Below are positions 1 to 9,936 of a stretch of DNA of 64,000 bases, piece after piece. The notes below the pieces were generated by a model, which was not told the DNA's origin, did no database searches, and saw only the letters and a list, made by a program, of their open reading frames with translations. The DNA is from Chitinophagaceae bacterium UBA4407 (GTDB lineage Bacteria > Bacteroidota > Bacteroidia > Chitinophagales > Chitinophagaceae): positions 62,001-126,000 of the forward strand of contig DGQT01000042.1 in the NCBI GenBank assembly GCA_002390845.1. Direction: 5' to 3'. Position numbers and translations under genes: made by a program. Numbering within the stretch: the stretch's first letter is position 1; every line of letters begins with the position of its first letter.

Positions 1-2
1 TC

Positions 3-1295
3 GGGCCAACAAGAGGTGGTGACTGGGACGATAACGGTGTTTGGAGGGTATTGCATTTACACAGATGGGATGGTGATCATCTGTTTCTAAGAAATACTTT
101 CGAAAGCTTAGGTGGAATTATTTATGCATCAACAGATATGTTACGTTTTAGCCCGTCTGCATCCCAGGCTGCACAGGCAAAATTTTTGAGAGCTTTTGCT
201 ATGTATTCAATGCTAGATGGATGGAATGTGGTTGTTTATAGAGAGCCCGGCAGCAACATACTTGATCTTCCGAAAGTATTTGTAGGTACAGATGCACTGG
301 ATTTCATTATTACAGAAGTTAATTCAATTATCAACGATCTGCCTGATGGCCCAGCTTACGTTGCTAATAAGGATGCTGCCAAAGTATTTCTCATGAAATG
401 TTACCTTAACAAAGGTGTTATCGTAAACAGGCAGTCACCTACATTCGATAATGCTGATATGGCACAGGTAATTGCACTTGCAGATGAGATTATTGGAAGT
501 GGTAAATATTCACTGTCTGCTGACTACTTCGATAATTTTGCTCCAACAAATGATGTAAAAGGCGCTGCTGAAAATATCTTTACCGCTCAAAACATTGGTG
601 GATCATCAAGCGGTAACGTTCGTTCAAGGTGGTTTTGTACATTGCATTATAATCAAAATCCGAGTAGCTGGAATGGTTTTACAACACTTTCTGATTTCTA
701 CAATAAATTTGATGCCAACGATATACGTAGAAGCGAAAGCTATGCAGGTGTTACGGACGTTTCGGGTATTCATCCCGGCTTCCTTATTGGCCAGCAATAC
801 GATCAGAACGGAACAGCCCTTAAAGATCGCGGTGGTAATCCATTAGCATTTACGCCTGAGGTTAAAGCAATTGAAACAGGCAGTAACCTTGAAGTTACCG
901 GTATCAGGGTTATTAAATATCCCATTGATTATAAGTCTGGTGATAATGCAGATAATGACTATGTTTACTATCGTTATGCCGATGTATTGCTGATGAAAGC
1001 TGAAGCTTTATTAAGAAGCGGCGGCAGTGCATCTGATGCGGTAGGATTGGTTAACCAGGTTAGAGAAAGGGCCGGACTTGCAGATTTAGCAAGCATTTCA
1101 TTAGATCAACTGATCGATGAAAGAGGTCGCGAATTTTATTGGGAAGGCAATAGAAGAACAGATCTAATCCGCTTTGGTAAATTCCTTACACCTTGGCAGG
1201 AGAAACCAACAGACGATCCTAAATATTTATTGTTCCCGATTCCAAATCAGCAGTTAGCTGCAAATGCAAACCTTGTTCAAAATCCTGGATATTAA
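3..1295 (+). CDS. SusD/RagB-family nutrient-binding outer-membrane lipoprotein, 5' end cut by window edge
   Basis: The frame is open to the first base, so the start and the lipoprotein signal lie outside the window; 430 codons are visible. SusD-family hallmarks are the early TRGGDWDDNGVW segment just after the cut and the C-terminal block YRYADVLLMKAEALL, then RERAGL, ELIDERGREFYWEGNRR-like residues and DLIRFGKF, ending in LFPIPNQQL. In this family the protein forms the lid of a SusC TonB-dependent transporter and binds glycans or peptides at the cell surface; the susC partner should lie just upstream (inference). It is followed by a strong hairpin terminator at 1321-1360, so it is the last gene of its operon. 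The substrate cannot be told from sequence. Confidence 0.93.
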   Translation, partial: GPTRGGDWDDNGVWRVLHLHRWDGDHLFLRNTFESLGGIIYASTDMLRFSPSASQAAQAKFLRAFAMYSMLDGWNVVVYREPGSNILDLPKVFVGTDALDFIITEVNSIINDLPDGPAYVANKDAAKVFLMKCYLNKGVIVNRQSPTFDNADMAQVIALADEIIGSGKYSLSADYFDNFAPTNDVKGAAENIFTAQNIGGSSSGNVRSRWFCTLHYNQNPSSWNGFTTLSDFYNKFDANDIRRSESYAGVTDVSGIHPGFLIGQQYDQNGTALKDRGGNPLAFTPEVKAIETGSNLEVTGIRVIKYPIDYKSGDNADNDYVYYRYADVLLMKAEALLRSGGSASDAVGLVNQVRERAGLADLASISLDQLIDERGREFYWEGNRRTDLIRFGKFLTPWQEKPTDDPKYLLFPIPNQQLAANANLVQNPGY

Positions 1296-1320
1296 TTAAG
1301 TATTCATAAAATAGAACTTT

Positions 1321-1360
1321 TACAAAAGGCCATTATCTTTATGGCCTTTTGTATTTATTA
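1321..1360 (+). terminator. Rho-independent terminator of the susD operon
   Basis: A perfect 13-bp inverted repeat (1321-1333 with 1341-1353, containing AAAAGGCCAT/ATGGCCTTTT) with a 7-nt loop, followed by a T-rich stretch. It lies 25 bp after the susD stop. Confidence 0.85.
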
Positions 1361-1397
1361 GAAGTGGTTGCTAAGAATATTTATTCATTTTTATGAT

Positions 1398-1540
1398 TCC
1401 GGCTTTTGATTCTTTGTGAAGCTTTTCTTGCCACGCTCGTTTCACAGTTCCACTTTCATGGCATCAGTGAAAAGCGTAGCAGTTTACTCCGACAAGCGAA
1501 GCAGAACCCGGGGCCGCACTCTTCAACTGCCAAAGGTATA
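1398..1540 (-). repeat. Dispersed palindromic repeat, gamma-core arm (left arm)
   Basis: Contains TTGCCACGCTCG, CACAGTTCC and TTTCATGGCATC, and then a degenerate GGGGCCGCACTCTT tail. It matches the long composites at 36741 and 40625. With the forward arm at 1920-1976 it brackets this gap. From 1541 to 1914 no gene or structured element is recognised, although a long reading frame is open there. Confidence 0.7.
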
Positions 1541-1914
1541 TGGAGCAAAGCGAAATATACCTTTAGTATATGGCTTTTGCAGTAGCAAGGGACGGTAGTA
1601 AAAGAAAGCATTGCATCATAAAGTAAGTATCAAATCAATAAGGATTTTTTAAGTATATTTCCCAGATTATTATGGCTTGTAGTCTGCATAACCTAATCGA
1701 ATCATACAGTACCAGGTTGAAAAAAATACACACTGCAATGGCACTGCCTATGGGTTTTGTAAATAAGGTATTTCAACAAATTACATCACTGGGGATTACT
1801 ATGCATGCATCCGGGGACTCAAAGAATGTTACTTCTTTTTTGCTTGAAAAGTTATGCATGAATGAATTTAATAAAACAATAGAGAAACCGCATCTGAATT
1901 GCTCACAGGAATTG

Positions 1915-4900
1915 TTGCAGTTTCAGTGTGCGACGCAAGAAAAGCTTCATGCAGGTTTTAGAGTCTGGCTCAAAATAAACCTTCACTTTTTTCTAAAAAC
2001 ACTTTATTATTTTACCCTGCTTTGTTTCTTTTTTGCCTCTTGTAAAAATGAAACTTCCCCGGTACTTTTTGAACTACAGGATAATACAGGAATTGATTTT
2101 GCCAATACCGTGAAAAACACCAAAGAGTTTAATATTTTCAGTTACCGTAATTTTTATAATGGAGGTGGGGTTGCAATTGGCGACATTAATAATGATGGCC
2201 TTGCTGATGTTTTTTTTACCGCCAATATGGGTAGCAATAAACTGTATCTTAACAAAGGCAACTGGAAATTTGATGATATTTCTGAAAAAGCTGGTTTTAC
2301 AAAAAAGGATGATTGGAGTACCGGCGTTGTGATGGTTGATATAAATAATGATGGCTGGCTTGATATATTCGTTTGCAATGCGGGTTATATAAATGGCGTT
2401 TTACCAAAATGCCAGCTTTTTATAAACAAGCATAACTTAACTTTTACTGACTCTGCCAGTGAATATGGTTTAACTAACAGTGGAGGTTATACTACCCATG
2501 CAGCTTTTTTCGATTACGATCTTGATGGAGACCTGGACTGCTATATACTCAATAATAGTTTTATTCCCGTTAATACACTGAACTACGCCAATAAGCGCGA
2601 CCTGCGGGCAGAAGACTGGCCTGTGGCCGATTTTTTAAAAGGTGGCGGCGATCATTTGCTAAGAAATGATAATGGTCATTTTACTGATGTAAGTAAAAAT
2701 GCTGGTATCTACGGCAGTTTAATTGGTTTTGGCCTGGGGGTTCAGGTGGGCGATATTAACGGTGATAGCTACCCTGACATATATGTATCGAATGATTTTT
2801 TTGAAAAGGATTACCTGTACATTAACCAGAAGAATGGCACTTTTAAAGAAGACGGCGAGAATTGGATCGGCCACATGAGCATGGCTTCTATGGGTGCAGA
2901 TATTGGGGATGTAAACAATGACGGCTATCCTGATATTTTTACAACAGATATGCTTCCTGCAGATGAATACCGTTTAAAAACAACTTCATCTTTTGACAAT
3001 ATTGATATATACAGGTTAAAAGAAAATTCAGGGTTCTATCATCAGTATATGCAAAACACATTACAACTGAATAATGGAAATGGCAAGTTTTTGGAAATTG
3101 CAAACTATGCAGGTGTGCCCGCATCTGACTGGAGTTGGGGTGCCTTAATGTTTGATGCAGATAATGATGGCCTGAATGATATTTATGTTTCAAATGGTAT
3201 TAACCATGATGTAACCAACCAGGACTTTATTGATTTTTTTGCCGATGATGTGGTGCAAAAAATGGTAATGACGGGCAAAAAGGAAGCTGTGGAAGATATT
3301 ATTAACAAGATGCCTTCGCAACCCATACCCAATAAGGCTTTCAGGAATATGGGCAATCTTAAATTCAGCGATCAGGGCGCTTCCTGGGGGCTTACGCAGC
3401 CATCTTTTTCTAATGGTGCAGCCTATGGCGACCTTGACAATGATGGCGACCTCGATTTAGTTGTTAATAATGAAAATGAGCCTGCTTTTATTTACCGTAA
3501 TGAAAGCCGTGAATCAATTAATAATAACTATATAGGTTTGGTATTAAAAGGGAAAGACCATAACACTTTTGCAATAGGTAGCAACATAAAAATTTATCTT
3601 GGCAGCCAGGTGCTTAGCAGGGAAGTAATGCCAAATCACGGTTTTCAATCTTCAGTTGATTATAAAATAATTGTAGGTCTGGGTAAAGCTGTCCAGGTTG
3701 ATTCAATGATTATTACATGGCCCGACCGCTCCTTTACAAAATACAACAGGCCGGCAATAGACTCCGTACATGTTATACAATGGGGTAATACTACCGGTGT
3801 AGTTGCGGTTGAGCCGGTAACACCTGTTTCAACTTTACTGGTTCCACTAAAAGATTCACTCGAAAGGCATACTGAAGATGATTATATAGATTTTTATTAC
3901 GAGAATAATTTGCCTGAAATGCTTTCCCGCGAGGGGCCCAAAGTTGCTTACGGCGATGTTGATAAAGATGGGCTTACCGATATTTACATAGGAGGTGCTG
4001 CAGGTCAGGCCGGGCAATTGTACTTGCAAACAGCTTTTGGCGGGTTTGTAAAGAAAGAAGAAAATGCATTTAAGCAATTTGCCGATTTTGAAGATGTTGC
4101 TGTTTTATTTTTCGATTGTGATAATGATGGCGACCTGGATCTCTTTGTCGGCTCAGGTGGCAATAATGCTCCTGCGGGCAACAGGCTAATGCAAAGCCGG
4201 TTGTATAAAAATGATGGCGCGGGTAATTTTGAAATTGATACTAAAGCAATACCCAACAGTGGCATGAATACATCTGTTGTTATTGCCAATGATTTTGATA
4301 ATGATGGCGATCCCGATCTTTTCGTAGGTAGCCGCAGTGTGCCACACGATTATGGTTTATCTCCTTCAAGTTTTTTGTATGTGAATGATGGCAAAGGGCA
4401 TTTTAAAGATATTGCCGAAACAAAAAATCCTGATATAGCGCATATTGGAATGGTTACAGGCGCCGTTTGGGCCGATATTACAGGCGATAAAAAGAAAGAA
4501 CTGGTAATAGTAGGCGAATGGATGACGTTACGGATCTTTACTTATAATAAAGACCATTTTGATGAAGTAAAAACAGATTACGGAGATACTTACGGATGGT
4601 GGCAAACCATTACAGCAGCAGACCTTAACGGCGATGGAAAAGAAGATCTGGTACTAGGCAATGTTGGCGAAAATTTTTACCTGCATCCCGGTAAAACCAC
4701 CCCGGTAAAATTGTTTATAAACGATTTTGACAACAATGGAACATTAGATAAAATTATTACACGCACCGTAGATGGTAAAGATGCAACCGTATTCTTAAAA
4801 CGCGACCTTACAGACCAGATCCCCGGCCTAAAAAAGCAAAATCTTAAACATGCAGATTTTGCAAAGAAATCAGTACAGGATTTGTTCTCCGATGAAGCCA

Positions 4901-5328
4901 TAAAAAAATCCACGATAAAAGATTTCAATTACTGTAGTTCAGTAATTGCGTTTAGTAACGGTGGTGGAAAATTCACTGTGCAAAAACTGCCACCCGAAGT
5001 ACAGTTCTCATCGGTGAATGCTGCGCTTTGTACAGATGTAAACGGCGATGGTTATACCGATCTTATTTTAGGAGGAAACAATTTTAATTTTCAACCACAG
5101 TTTGGAAGGCTCGATGCCAGTTTTACGCATGTGCTGCTAAACAACGGAAAGGGCAATTTTAAATACATTACAAATAAACAAAGCGGTGTAGAATTGCGTG
5201 GGCAAATAAGGGATATCGCCAAAATTCCAGGCAAAAATTCAAACTATATTTTAGTGCTTCAAAACGACGATTATCCTGCATTATATAAAATAAGAAATCA
5301 GCAGAAGCAAACAGCAGCAGAAAAATAA
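1915..5328 (+). CDS. FG-GAP/VCBS repeat lipoprotein with ASPIC/UnbV domain (CRTAC1-like)
   Basis: About 1,137 residues from the TTG at 1915. A hydrophobic stretch ends in FFFASC, a type II signal peptidase box with Cys at about residue 43, so this is a predicted surface lipoprotein. Two sets of FG-GAP blades with Ca-binding D-x-N-x-D-G motifs (DINNDGLADV, DLDGDLD, DVNNDGYPD, DADNDGLND) flank an ASPIC/UnbV module (GLGKAVQVDSMIITWPD, encoded near 3680-3735); the second propeller starts near LSREGPKVAYGDVDKDG. Such proteins often accompany SusC/SusD pairs. The start is uncertain: the frame is open back to an ATG at 1672, but no standard start lies between the dispersed repeat (1920-1976) and the signal peptide, so the repeat core seems to be translated in frame as CATQEKL. 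Binding or structural role is inferred; no catalytic motif was seen. Confidence 0.85.
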   Translation: MQFQCATQEKLHAGFRVWLKINLHFFLKTLYYFTLLCFFFASCKNETSPVLFELQDNTGIDFANTVKNTKEFNIFSYRNFYNGGGVAIGDINNDGLADVFFTANMGSNKLYLNKGNWKFDDISEKAGFTKKDDWSTGVVMVDINNDGWLDIFVCNAGYINGVLPKCQLFINKHNLTFTDSASEYGLTNSGGYTTHAAFFDYDLDGDLDCYILNNSFIPVNTLNYANKRDLRAEDWPVADFLKGGGDHLLRNDNGHFTDVSKNAGIYGSLIGFGLGVQVGDINGDSYPDIYVSNDFFEKDYLYINQKNGTFKEDGENWIGHMSMASMGADIGDVNNDGYPDIFTTDMLPADEYRLKTTSSFDNIDIYRLKENSGFYHQYMQNTLQLNNGNGKFLEIANYAGVPASDWSWGALMFDADNDGLNDIYVSNGINHDVTNQDFIDFFADDVVQKMVMTGKKEAVEDIINKMPSQPIPNKAFRNMGNLKFSDQGASWGLTQPSFSNGAAYGDLDNDGDLDLVVNNENEPAFIYRNESRESINNNYIGLVLKGKDHNTFAIGSNIKIYLGSQVLSREVMPNHGFQSSVDYKIIVGLGKAVQVDSMIITWPDRSFTKYNRPAIDSVHVIQWGNTTGVVAVEPVTPVSTLLVPLKDSLERHTEDDYIDFYYENNLPEMLSREGPKVAYGDVDKDGLTDIYIGGAAGQAGQLYLQTAFGGFVKKEENAFKQFADFEDVAVLFFDCDNDGDLDLFVGSGGNNAPAGNRLMQSRLYKNDGAGNFEIDTKAIPNSGMNTSVVIANDFDNDGDPDLFVGSRSVPHDYGLSPSSFLYVNDGKGHFKDIAETKNPDIAHIGMVTGAVWADITGDKKKELVIVGEWMTLRIFTYNKDHFDEVKTDYGDTYGWWQTITAADLNGDGKEDLVLGNVGENFYLHPGKTTPVKLFINDFDNNGTLDKIITRTVDGKDATVFLKRDLTDQIPGLKKQNLKHADFAKKSVQDLFSDEAIKKSTIKDFNYCSSVIAFSNGGGKFTVQKLPPEVQFSSVNAALCTDVNGDGYTDLILGGNNFNFQPQFGRLDASFTHVLLNNGKGNFKYITNKQSGVELRGQIRDIAKIPGKNSNYILVLQNDDYPALYKIRNQQKQTAAEK
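1920..1976 (+). repeat. Dispersed palindromic repeat, alpha-core right arm (in-frame with the lipoprotein)
   Basis: Core GTGTGCGACGCAAGAAAAGCT near 1926, then CTTCAT and an end GTCTGGCTCAAAATAAA. It overlaps the probable 5' coding end of the next gene. Confidence 0.85.
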
Positions 5329-5350
5329 GTGGATTAAAAGAAAAAGGAAT

Positions 5351-5403
5351 TTTTGTAGCCGTGCAATATATTTTCAATGTTACTTTACTTGCGTCGCACA
5401 CTG
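5351..5403 (-). repeat. Dispersed palindromic repeat, alpha-core left arm
   Basis: T-tract, then a degenerate GTAGCCGTGC end, then core TTGCGTCGCACACTG at 5389-5403. It pairs with the forward arm at 5631-5690. Between them (5404-5544) nothing else is recognised. Confidence 0.8.
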
Positions 5404-5544
5404 CACCGGCAACAATTCTATTCAGCATTCAGGTGCAGCAACGCTATTGTTTCTAACGCCTTTCTTTTAGAAATTCGTTTTTATTTTCTGGAGTACCTTT
5501 TTTTTATAAAGCTGGCAAAACAAATCGTGTAACTTAAAACTGTT

Positions 5545-8500
5545 ATGACGCAAGGCATAAAAAAAAATATACTCATATTAAATATTATAAACAATTGCAG
5601 ATCTGTTTTTAGTTCAGTTATATTACCTCAGCACAAGTGTGCGACGCAACAAAAGCTTAATTGTAAAATAAATGCCCGGCTCATAAAAAATGTATTTGTA
5701 TTTCTTGTTATTGCAATCTTTGGCAGTTGCAAATCCCCAACAGCACCTGCACCAGCACCATTATTCGAACTGCTCGATGCAACCCGCACGGGGCTTGATT
5801 TTAGCAACACACTAAAACCAGATTCTAATTTTAATGTGCTGGATTATATGTACTTCTATAATGGTTCGGGTGTAGCCGCAGCCGATCTTAATAACGACGG
5901 GCAGATTGATCTTTTTTTTGCAGCAAACCAAAGTAGCAATAAACTGTATCTGAATAATGGCAACCTGCATTTTAAAGATGCTACAACAGCCGCAAAAATT
6001 CCACAGGATGGCGGCTGGAGCACAGGGGTTTCTGTGGTGGATATTAACAACGATGGCCTGCCCGATCTTTATATATGCCGTGTAGGAAATTTTGAAGTAT
6101 TGCAAAGCAAAAATCAATTACTTGTATGCCAGGGTATTGATAAAAACGGGGTTCCTTTTTATGCAGATAAAGCAAAAGAATACGGACTTGATTTTTCTGG
6201 GTTTAGCACGCAGGCTGCCTTTCTCGATTACGATATGGATGGCGATCTTGATATGTTTTTACTAAATCATTCTGTGCACCAGAACGGAACATTTGCAGAA
6301 AGGGGTTATTTTTTAGGAACCTATAATGCATTATCCGGAGACCGTATTTATCGCAATGATGGCAGTGTTTTTACTGATGTTACAAAACAAACCGGAATCA
6401 ACAGTTCTGCTATTGGTTACGGTTTGGGTATATGTGTTGCCGATATTAATTTAGATGGGTGGCCTGATATTTATGTGGGCAACGATTTTCATGAGAATGA
6501 TTACCTGTACATCAATCAGCATAACGGAACATTTAAAGATGAATCTACAGAAAGGCTAATGCATACCAGCCAGTTCTCAATGGGTGTTGATGTGGCCGAT
6601 ATAAATAATGATGCTTACCCCGAAATTATTTCAATGGATATGCTACCCGCCGATCCTGTTATTTTGAAAAGCTCACTGGGAGAAGATAATTATGATCTTT
6701 TTTATGAGAAAATAAAAGACGGTTACAGTTACCAATATACACGAAATAACCTGCAGCTGAATCAACGCAACGGAAATTTTAGTGAAGTGGGTTTATATGC
6801 AGGCGTTGCGGCTACAGACTGGAGCTGGGCACCGCTTTGGGTTGATTTTGATAATGATGGTTTGAAAGATCTTTTTATCAGCAATGGCATACCGAAGCGT
6901 ATGAACGATATTGACTATGCAAACTTTGTTTCTGATGATGCTGTGAAAGATAAGATGGCTGCTGAAAGCAAAGGGCAAAGAGATCTGTCACTGATTGAAA
7001 AATTCCCTGAGATAAAATTGCCAAATAAATTTTTCAGGAACGATGGTGAGATAAAATTCAAAGACGTGCAAAGCGAAATTCAAAATGATAAACCAACCTA
7101 TTCAAACGGTGCAGTATACGCAGATTTTGATAATGATGGTGATCTTGATATTGTGGTAAACAATATTGATGAACCTGCAATGTTGTATGAAAATAAAAGC
7201 AACGATAAAAAGAATGAGCATTTTTTGCAGGTAAAACTTGATGGATCTTCTGCAAACAGAAATGCAGTTGGTGCTAAAGTAATTGTATATGCAGATAGTA
7301 GTATAAGAACTTATGAGAAATACCCGGTGCATGGTTTTATGTCATCAATGGAAACGCCGTTGCACATTGGGTTAGATAAAGCAAAGGTCGATTCGGTTCT
7401 TATTGTATGGCCCGATAATACGTATCAGCAAATTAACTGGAAAGATACTTCGCGTATAATGGTTACTTACAAAACCGGGCTTCCAAAATTTGATTATAAA
7501 AGTATTACTACACATTGGAAAAATCCAACTATTCCAATGGTGGATATTACTTCAGCAGTTGATCTTAAATTCAAGCACGAAGAAAACCCCTTTAACGAAT
7601 TCGACCGTGAGCAGTTGATACCACACATGGTTTCAAGAGAAGGCCCGGCCTTAACAGTTGGCGATATCAATCATGATGGTTTGGAAGATATTTTTATTGG
7701 ATCTTCTAAGCGAACGAAGAGTGTTGTTTTTTTGCAGCAGGCTTCAGGTAAGTTTACTAAATCAGTTCAACCTGAAATTGATAAAGACAGTGTATTTGAA
7801 GATGTTGACGCAACATTTACAGATGTAAATAATGATGGCAATATTGATCTTGTGGTGGCCAGTGGTGGCAATGAATTTTACGGGCACGACATACACAATA
7901 CTCCGCGTGTTTATCTTAATGATGGCAATGCAAAATTCACGAAGCTTGCCAATGCATTTGATACAATATACACTACAGCATCCTGTATTATACCTTATGA
8001 TTTTAATAGCGATGGTTTCGTTGATCTTTTTATTGGTGGCCGTGCAGTGCCCAATGCTTACGGCGAAATACCTCAATCGTATCTGCTGCAAAATGATGGC
8101 ACCGGAAAGTTTAAAAATGTAACCGCTACACATGCCAACGAACTGCAAAAAATTGGTTTTGTAACAAATGCTACTTGGTTCGATATTGATAAAGACGGCG
8201 ATACAGATCTGCTGCTTTCTTTAGAGTGGGGCGGTATTACTGCGTTCATCAACAACAAAGGAATATTTACAAAAAAAGTATTAACCGGTAAAAATGGCTG
8301 GTGGAATTTTATACTTCCCTGTGATATAGACAACGATGGAGATATTGACCTGATAGCGGGTAACCTTGGCACAAACAGCCGCCTGCATGCCACAGATAAA
8401 GAACCTGTGCGCCTTTACTACAACGACTTTGATGATAATGGTAAAAAGGAACAGGTGCTTACTTATTATATCAATGGCCACGAATATCCTTTTGCAAATA

Positions 8501-9000
8501 TTACTGAGCTTCAAAAGCAATTGCCTGTATTGAAGAAAAAATTTCTCTACGCAAAAGATTTTGCCAAGTCATCACTCGATGAAATATTTACTTCAGAAAA
8601 ATTAAAAAATGCCGATTTATTAACTGCAACATATTTTTCAAATGCTGTGCTCATCAATAACGGCAATCTTAATTTTACCGTGCAGGCATTGCCCTGGCAG
8701 GCACAACTTTCGCCGCTTAAAGATGCGGTGGTTATTAACGCAAACAACGACAGTCTACCCGATATTTTACTCGTAGGAAATTTTTACGAAAACAATATTG
8801 AAATGGGCCGTTACGATGCCAGTTACGGAACCATTTTAGTAAACAAAGGCAAGGGTAATTTCGATTGCGAAAATATAAATGGCTTACTGATAAAAGGGCA
8901 GGTGCGCCATGTTCGTAAAATAAATATCGGCAAAGAGCAGGCGTATGTTCTGGTAAAAAACAACGATAGTGCTATGGTAATTAAGCAGCTAAAAAAGTAA
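5545..9000 (+). CDS. FG-GAP/VCBS repeat lipoprotein with ASPIC/UnbV domain, paralogue of the preceding gene
   Basis: 1,151 residues from the ATG at 5545, the only standard in-frame start before the lipobox AIFGSC (Cys at about residue 62). That would give an unusually long n-region containing KCATQQKL, which is the dispersed repeat core read in frame. Architecture matches the upstream paralogue: an FG-GAP propeller with D-x-N-x-D-G motifs (DLNNDGQID, DINNDGLPD, DYDMDGDLD), an ASPIC/UnbV stretch ending KVDSVLIVWPDN (near 7425), and a second propeller from HMVSREGPALTVGDINHDG. Both proteins end with an alike region (RLDASF / RYDASYG, then a ...GKGNF motif and ...RGQIRDI / KGQVRHV). The tandem pair looks like a duplication. 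Predicted surface-exposed protein of a nutrient-uptake locus; exact role unknown. Confidence 0.85.
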   Translation: MTQGIKKNILILNIINNCRSVFSSVILPQHKCATQQKLNCKINARLIKNVFVFLVIAIFGSCKSPTAPAPAPLFELLDATRTGLDFSNTLKPDSNFNVLDYMYFYNGSGVAAADLNNDGQIDLFFAANQSSNKLYLNNGNLHFKDATTAAKIPQDGGWSTGVSVVDINNDGLPDLYICRVGNFEVLQSKNQLLVCQGIDKNGVPFYADKAKEYGLDFSGFSTQAAFLDYDMDGDLDMFLLNHSVHQNGTFAERGYFLGTYNALSGDRIYRNDGSVFTDVTKQTGINSSAIGYGLGICVADINLDGWPDIYVGNDFHENDYLYINQHNGTFKDESTERLMHTSQFSMGVDVADINNDAYPEIISMDMLPADPVILKSSLGEDNYDLFYEKIKDGYSYQYTRNNLQLNQRNGNFSEVGLYAGVAATDWSWAPLWVDFDNDGLKDLFISNGIPKRMNDIDYANFVSDDAVKDKMAAESKGQRDLSLIEKFPEIKLPNKFFRNDGEIKFKDVQSEIQNDKPTYSNGAVYADFDNDGDLDIVVNNIDEPAMLYENKSNDKKNEHFLQVKLDGSSANRNAVGAKVIVYADSSIRTYEKYPVHGFMSSMETPLHIGLDKAKVDSVLIVWPDNTYQQINWKDTSRIMVTYKTGLPKFDYKSITTHWKNPTIPMVDITSAVDLKFKHEENPFNEFDREQLIPHMVSREGPALTVGDINHDGLEDIFIGSSKRTKSVVFLQQASGKFTKSVQPEIDKDSVFEDVDATFTDVNNDGNIDLVVASGGNEFYGHDIHNTPRVYLNDGNAKFTKLANAFDTIYTTASCIIPYDFNSDGFVDLFIGGRAVPNAYGEIPQSYLLQNDGTGKFKNVTATHANELQKIGFVTNATWFDIDKDGDTDLLLSLEWGGITAFINNKGIFTKKVLTGKNGWWNFILPCDIDNDGDIDLIAGNLGTNSRLHATDKEPVRLYYNDFDDNGKKEQVLTYYINGHEYPFANITELQKQLPVLKKKFLYAKDFAKSSLDEIFTSEKLKNADLLTATYFSNAVLINNGNLNFTVQALPWQAQLSPLKDAVVINANNDSLPDILLVGNFYENNIEMGRYDASYGTILVNKGKGNFDCENINGLLIKGQVRHVRKINIGKEQAYVLVKNNDSAMVIKQLKK
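5631..5690 (+). repeat. Dispersed palindromic repeat, alpha-core right arm (inside the reading frame)
   Basis: CACAAGTGTGCGACGCAAC, AAAAGCTTAA and the end GCCCGGCTCATAAAAAA. It sits immediately before the signal-peptide codons of the second FG-GAP gene and is open in that frame. Confidence 0.9.
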
Positions 9001-9076
9001 TTTTTTTTAGCAGGGAGGTGGGTGGAGCCCAACCATTGAATATCTATGAAGCATCTGTTGCGTCGCACTCTTGTGC
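9001..9076 (-). repeat. Dispersed palindromic repeat, alpha-core left arm
   Basis: Begins with the T-tract directly after the stop codon of the FG-GAP gene, then GGAGCCC, CTATGAAGCATCTG and core TTGCGTCGCACTCTTGTGC. No matching right arm in this short gap. Confidence 0.85.
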
Positions 9077-9160
9077 AATTGAAATAACAGCAGCTTTTAT
9101 CGAAGCGTAGATGTAAACCAGTATAAAATATCTGTTTCCAAATCAAAAGAATTATACAAT

Positions 9161-9793
9161 TTGTCAGTTACTTCAGCAAGAAACATAAAGAGCATTTGGC
9201 TCTTAACACCATTGTTCGGCACAATTATTTTTGGGTGTTTGTATTTTGTTGCAACACGCTTTTACCCAGGTGGCTCGCAGGTAGATAAAAATTCTGTTGG
9301 CTTTAGCTGGGCGCAAAATTACTGGTGCAATCTTTTGAACGAAAGCGCAATTAACGGGCAGCCAAATGCGGCAAGGCCAATTGCGCTTACTGCAATGTTT
9401 GTATTGTGTGTTACCCTAACATGTTTCTGGTATATAACCCCCTTACAGGCAGGTTTGCAAAAAGGAATCAGGCTTGTAATTCAAATTTCAGGATCACTGG
9501 CAATGATTCTGGCAATGTTTCTTTTTACAAATCATCATGATGCAATTGTAAATGCAGCAAGTGCTTTTGGGATAGTTGCAACTATAGGAACATTCATTTG
9601 TATTAACAGGTTAAAGTGGAGTAAATTATTGTGGCTGGGCATTTTTAACCTGGCGCTTGTTGTTTTGAACAATATTTTATATTACAACGAAGGGCTGCTG
9701 ATTTTTCTGCCCGTAGTTCAAAAAATTACGTTCCTTTTTTTTTTAATTTGGATTTGTTTAATAGATATTGAACTCTATAAGCGTTCTTTTTAG
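9161..9793 (+). CDS. Six-helix integral membrane protein, DUF998-like by layout only
   Basis: 210 residues from a TTG start at 9161; there is no ATG earlier in the frame. About six hydrophobic segments are visible (roughly residues 11-30, 75-93, 103-123, 128-148, 154-172, 184-203). After the first segment comes a polar stretch with YWCNLLNESAINGQPNAARP, similar in place to the conserved loop of DUF998-type proteins, but I cannot confirm the family. It stands alone between two repeat-bearing gaps. Function unknown. Confidence 0.7.
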   Translation: MSVTSARNIKSIWLLTPLFGTIIFGCLYFVATRFYPGGSQVDKNSVGFSWAQNYWCNLLNESAINGQPNAARPIALTAMFVLCVTLTCFWYITPLQAGLQKGIRLVIQISGSLAMILAMFLFTNHHDAIVNAASAFGIVATIGTFICINRLKWSKLLWLGIFNLALVVLNNILYYNEGLLIFLPVVQKITFLFFLIWICLIDIELYKRSF

Positions 9794-9808
9794 CAAGGCT
9801 TTGCTATA

Positions 9809-9851
9809 CCTTAAATAGAACAATTCCTACCTTAAATGGAATAATTACCGC
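9809..9851 (+). repeat. Tandem imperfect direct repeat, possible operator
   Basis: Two adjacent copies of TACCTTAAAT(A/G)GAA(C/T)AATT, about 21 nt apart (start of copy to start of copy), upstream of the small ORF at 9937. It could be a regulator-binding site; no regulator is known. Confidence 0.35.
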
Positions 9852-9936
9852 CACAGCTAACTTTACTGCAAAAAACCTTACGAAAAGTTGTTGGTTTGTA
9901 CAGCAAAAAGTAATAATAAACTTAATCTGTATAGAA

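Noticed and set aside
1416..1598. 60-residue plus-strand frame
   Set aside because: It is the gamma repeat read in one frame.
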